Below, in pieces: positions 5,758 to 5,776 of a DNA stretch of 5,776 bases. Every line of letters starts with the position of its first letter. Position 1 is the first letter of the stretch. The notes beneath the pieces are model-generated. The model ran no database searches. It was not told the DNA's origin and was given only the letters and a program-made list of their open reading frames with translations. Made by a program: the position numbers and the translations under genes. The stretch covers positions 1 to 5,776 of the forward strand of contig DATKWF010000135.1 in NCBI GenBank assembly GCA_035529715.1, written 5' to 3'. Source of the stretch: DATKWF01 sp035529715 (GTDB lineage Bacteria > Chloroflexota > Dehalococcoidia > Dehalococcoidales > RBG-16-60-22).

Positions 5758-5776
5758 GACACTTCACCCACCCATA

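Overview
The window looks like bacterial chromosome of moderate G+C from an anaerobe or facultative anaerobe. The pointers are an electron transfer flavoprotein (ETF) whose alpha subunit carries an N-terminal ferredoxin domain, and a small NAD(P)H/flavodoxin-type flavoprotein. A full-length Lon-like protease of the AAA_32/Lon_C type and a stand-alone LigD phosphoesterase domain would fit a Chloroflexota (Dehalococcoidia-like) or other subsurface lineage, but this assignment rests on general resemblance and is weak. I see no transposase, integrase, CRISPR array, tRNA or rRNA.

Layout. Positions 1-1830 hold an etfB-etfA pair on the minus strand. etfB (1018-1830) is upstream and etfA (from 977, running off the left edge) follows after a 40-base gap. 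Positions 1831-2155 are an A+T-rich divergent intergenic region with good plus-strand promoter and ribosome-binding signals, a weaker candidate minus-strand promoter, and two short dyads in front of etfB. Positions 2156-4612 encode an 818-residue ATP-dependent Lon-family protease on the plus strand. It converges on a minus-strand pair: a LigD-type 3'-phosphoesterase (5238-5687, upstream) and a flavodoxin-fold NAD(P)H-dependent oxidoreductase (4609-5181, downstream). The protease and oxidoreductase genes share the four bases CTAG as overlapping stop codons, so there is no intergenic terminator between them.

How the genes work together. EtfB and EtfA form one heterodimer that passes electrons between NADH, ferredoxin or a dehydrogenase and flavin. 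The extra iron-sulfur domain on EtfA suggests a ferredoxin-linked, possibly electron-bifurcating, complex; its dehydrogenase partner is not in the window. The protease is a self-contained quality-control enzyme. The phosphoesterase would clean 3' ends during DNA repair, but no ligase or primase domain is present here. The oxidoreductase follows it in the same direction but has its own promoter-like sequence, so a functional link is not established.

Most of the window is recognisable core metabolism and maintenance, and I do not see a convincing new multi-gene system. The points most worth a second look are the irregular first cysteine motif in the EtfA ferredoxin domain, the serine at the usual Walker B acid of the protease, the isolated but catalytically complete LigD phosphoesterase, and the stop-codon overlap of convergent genes.
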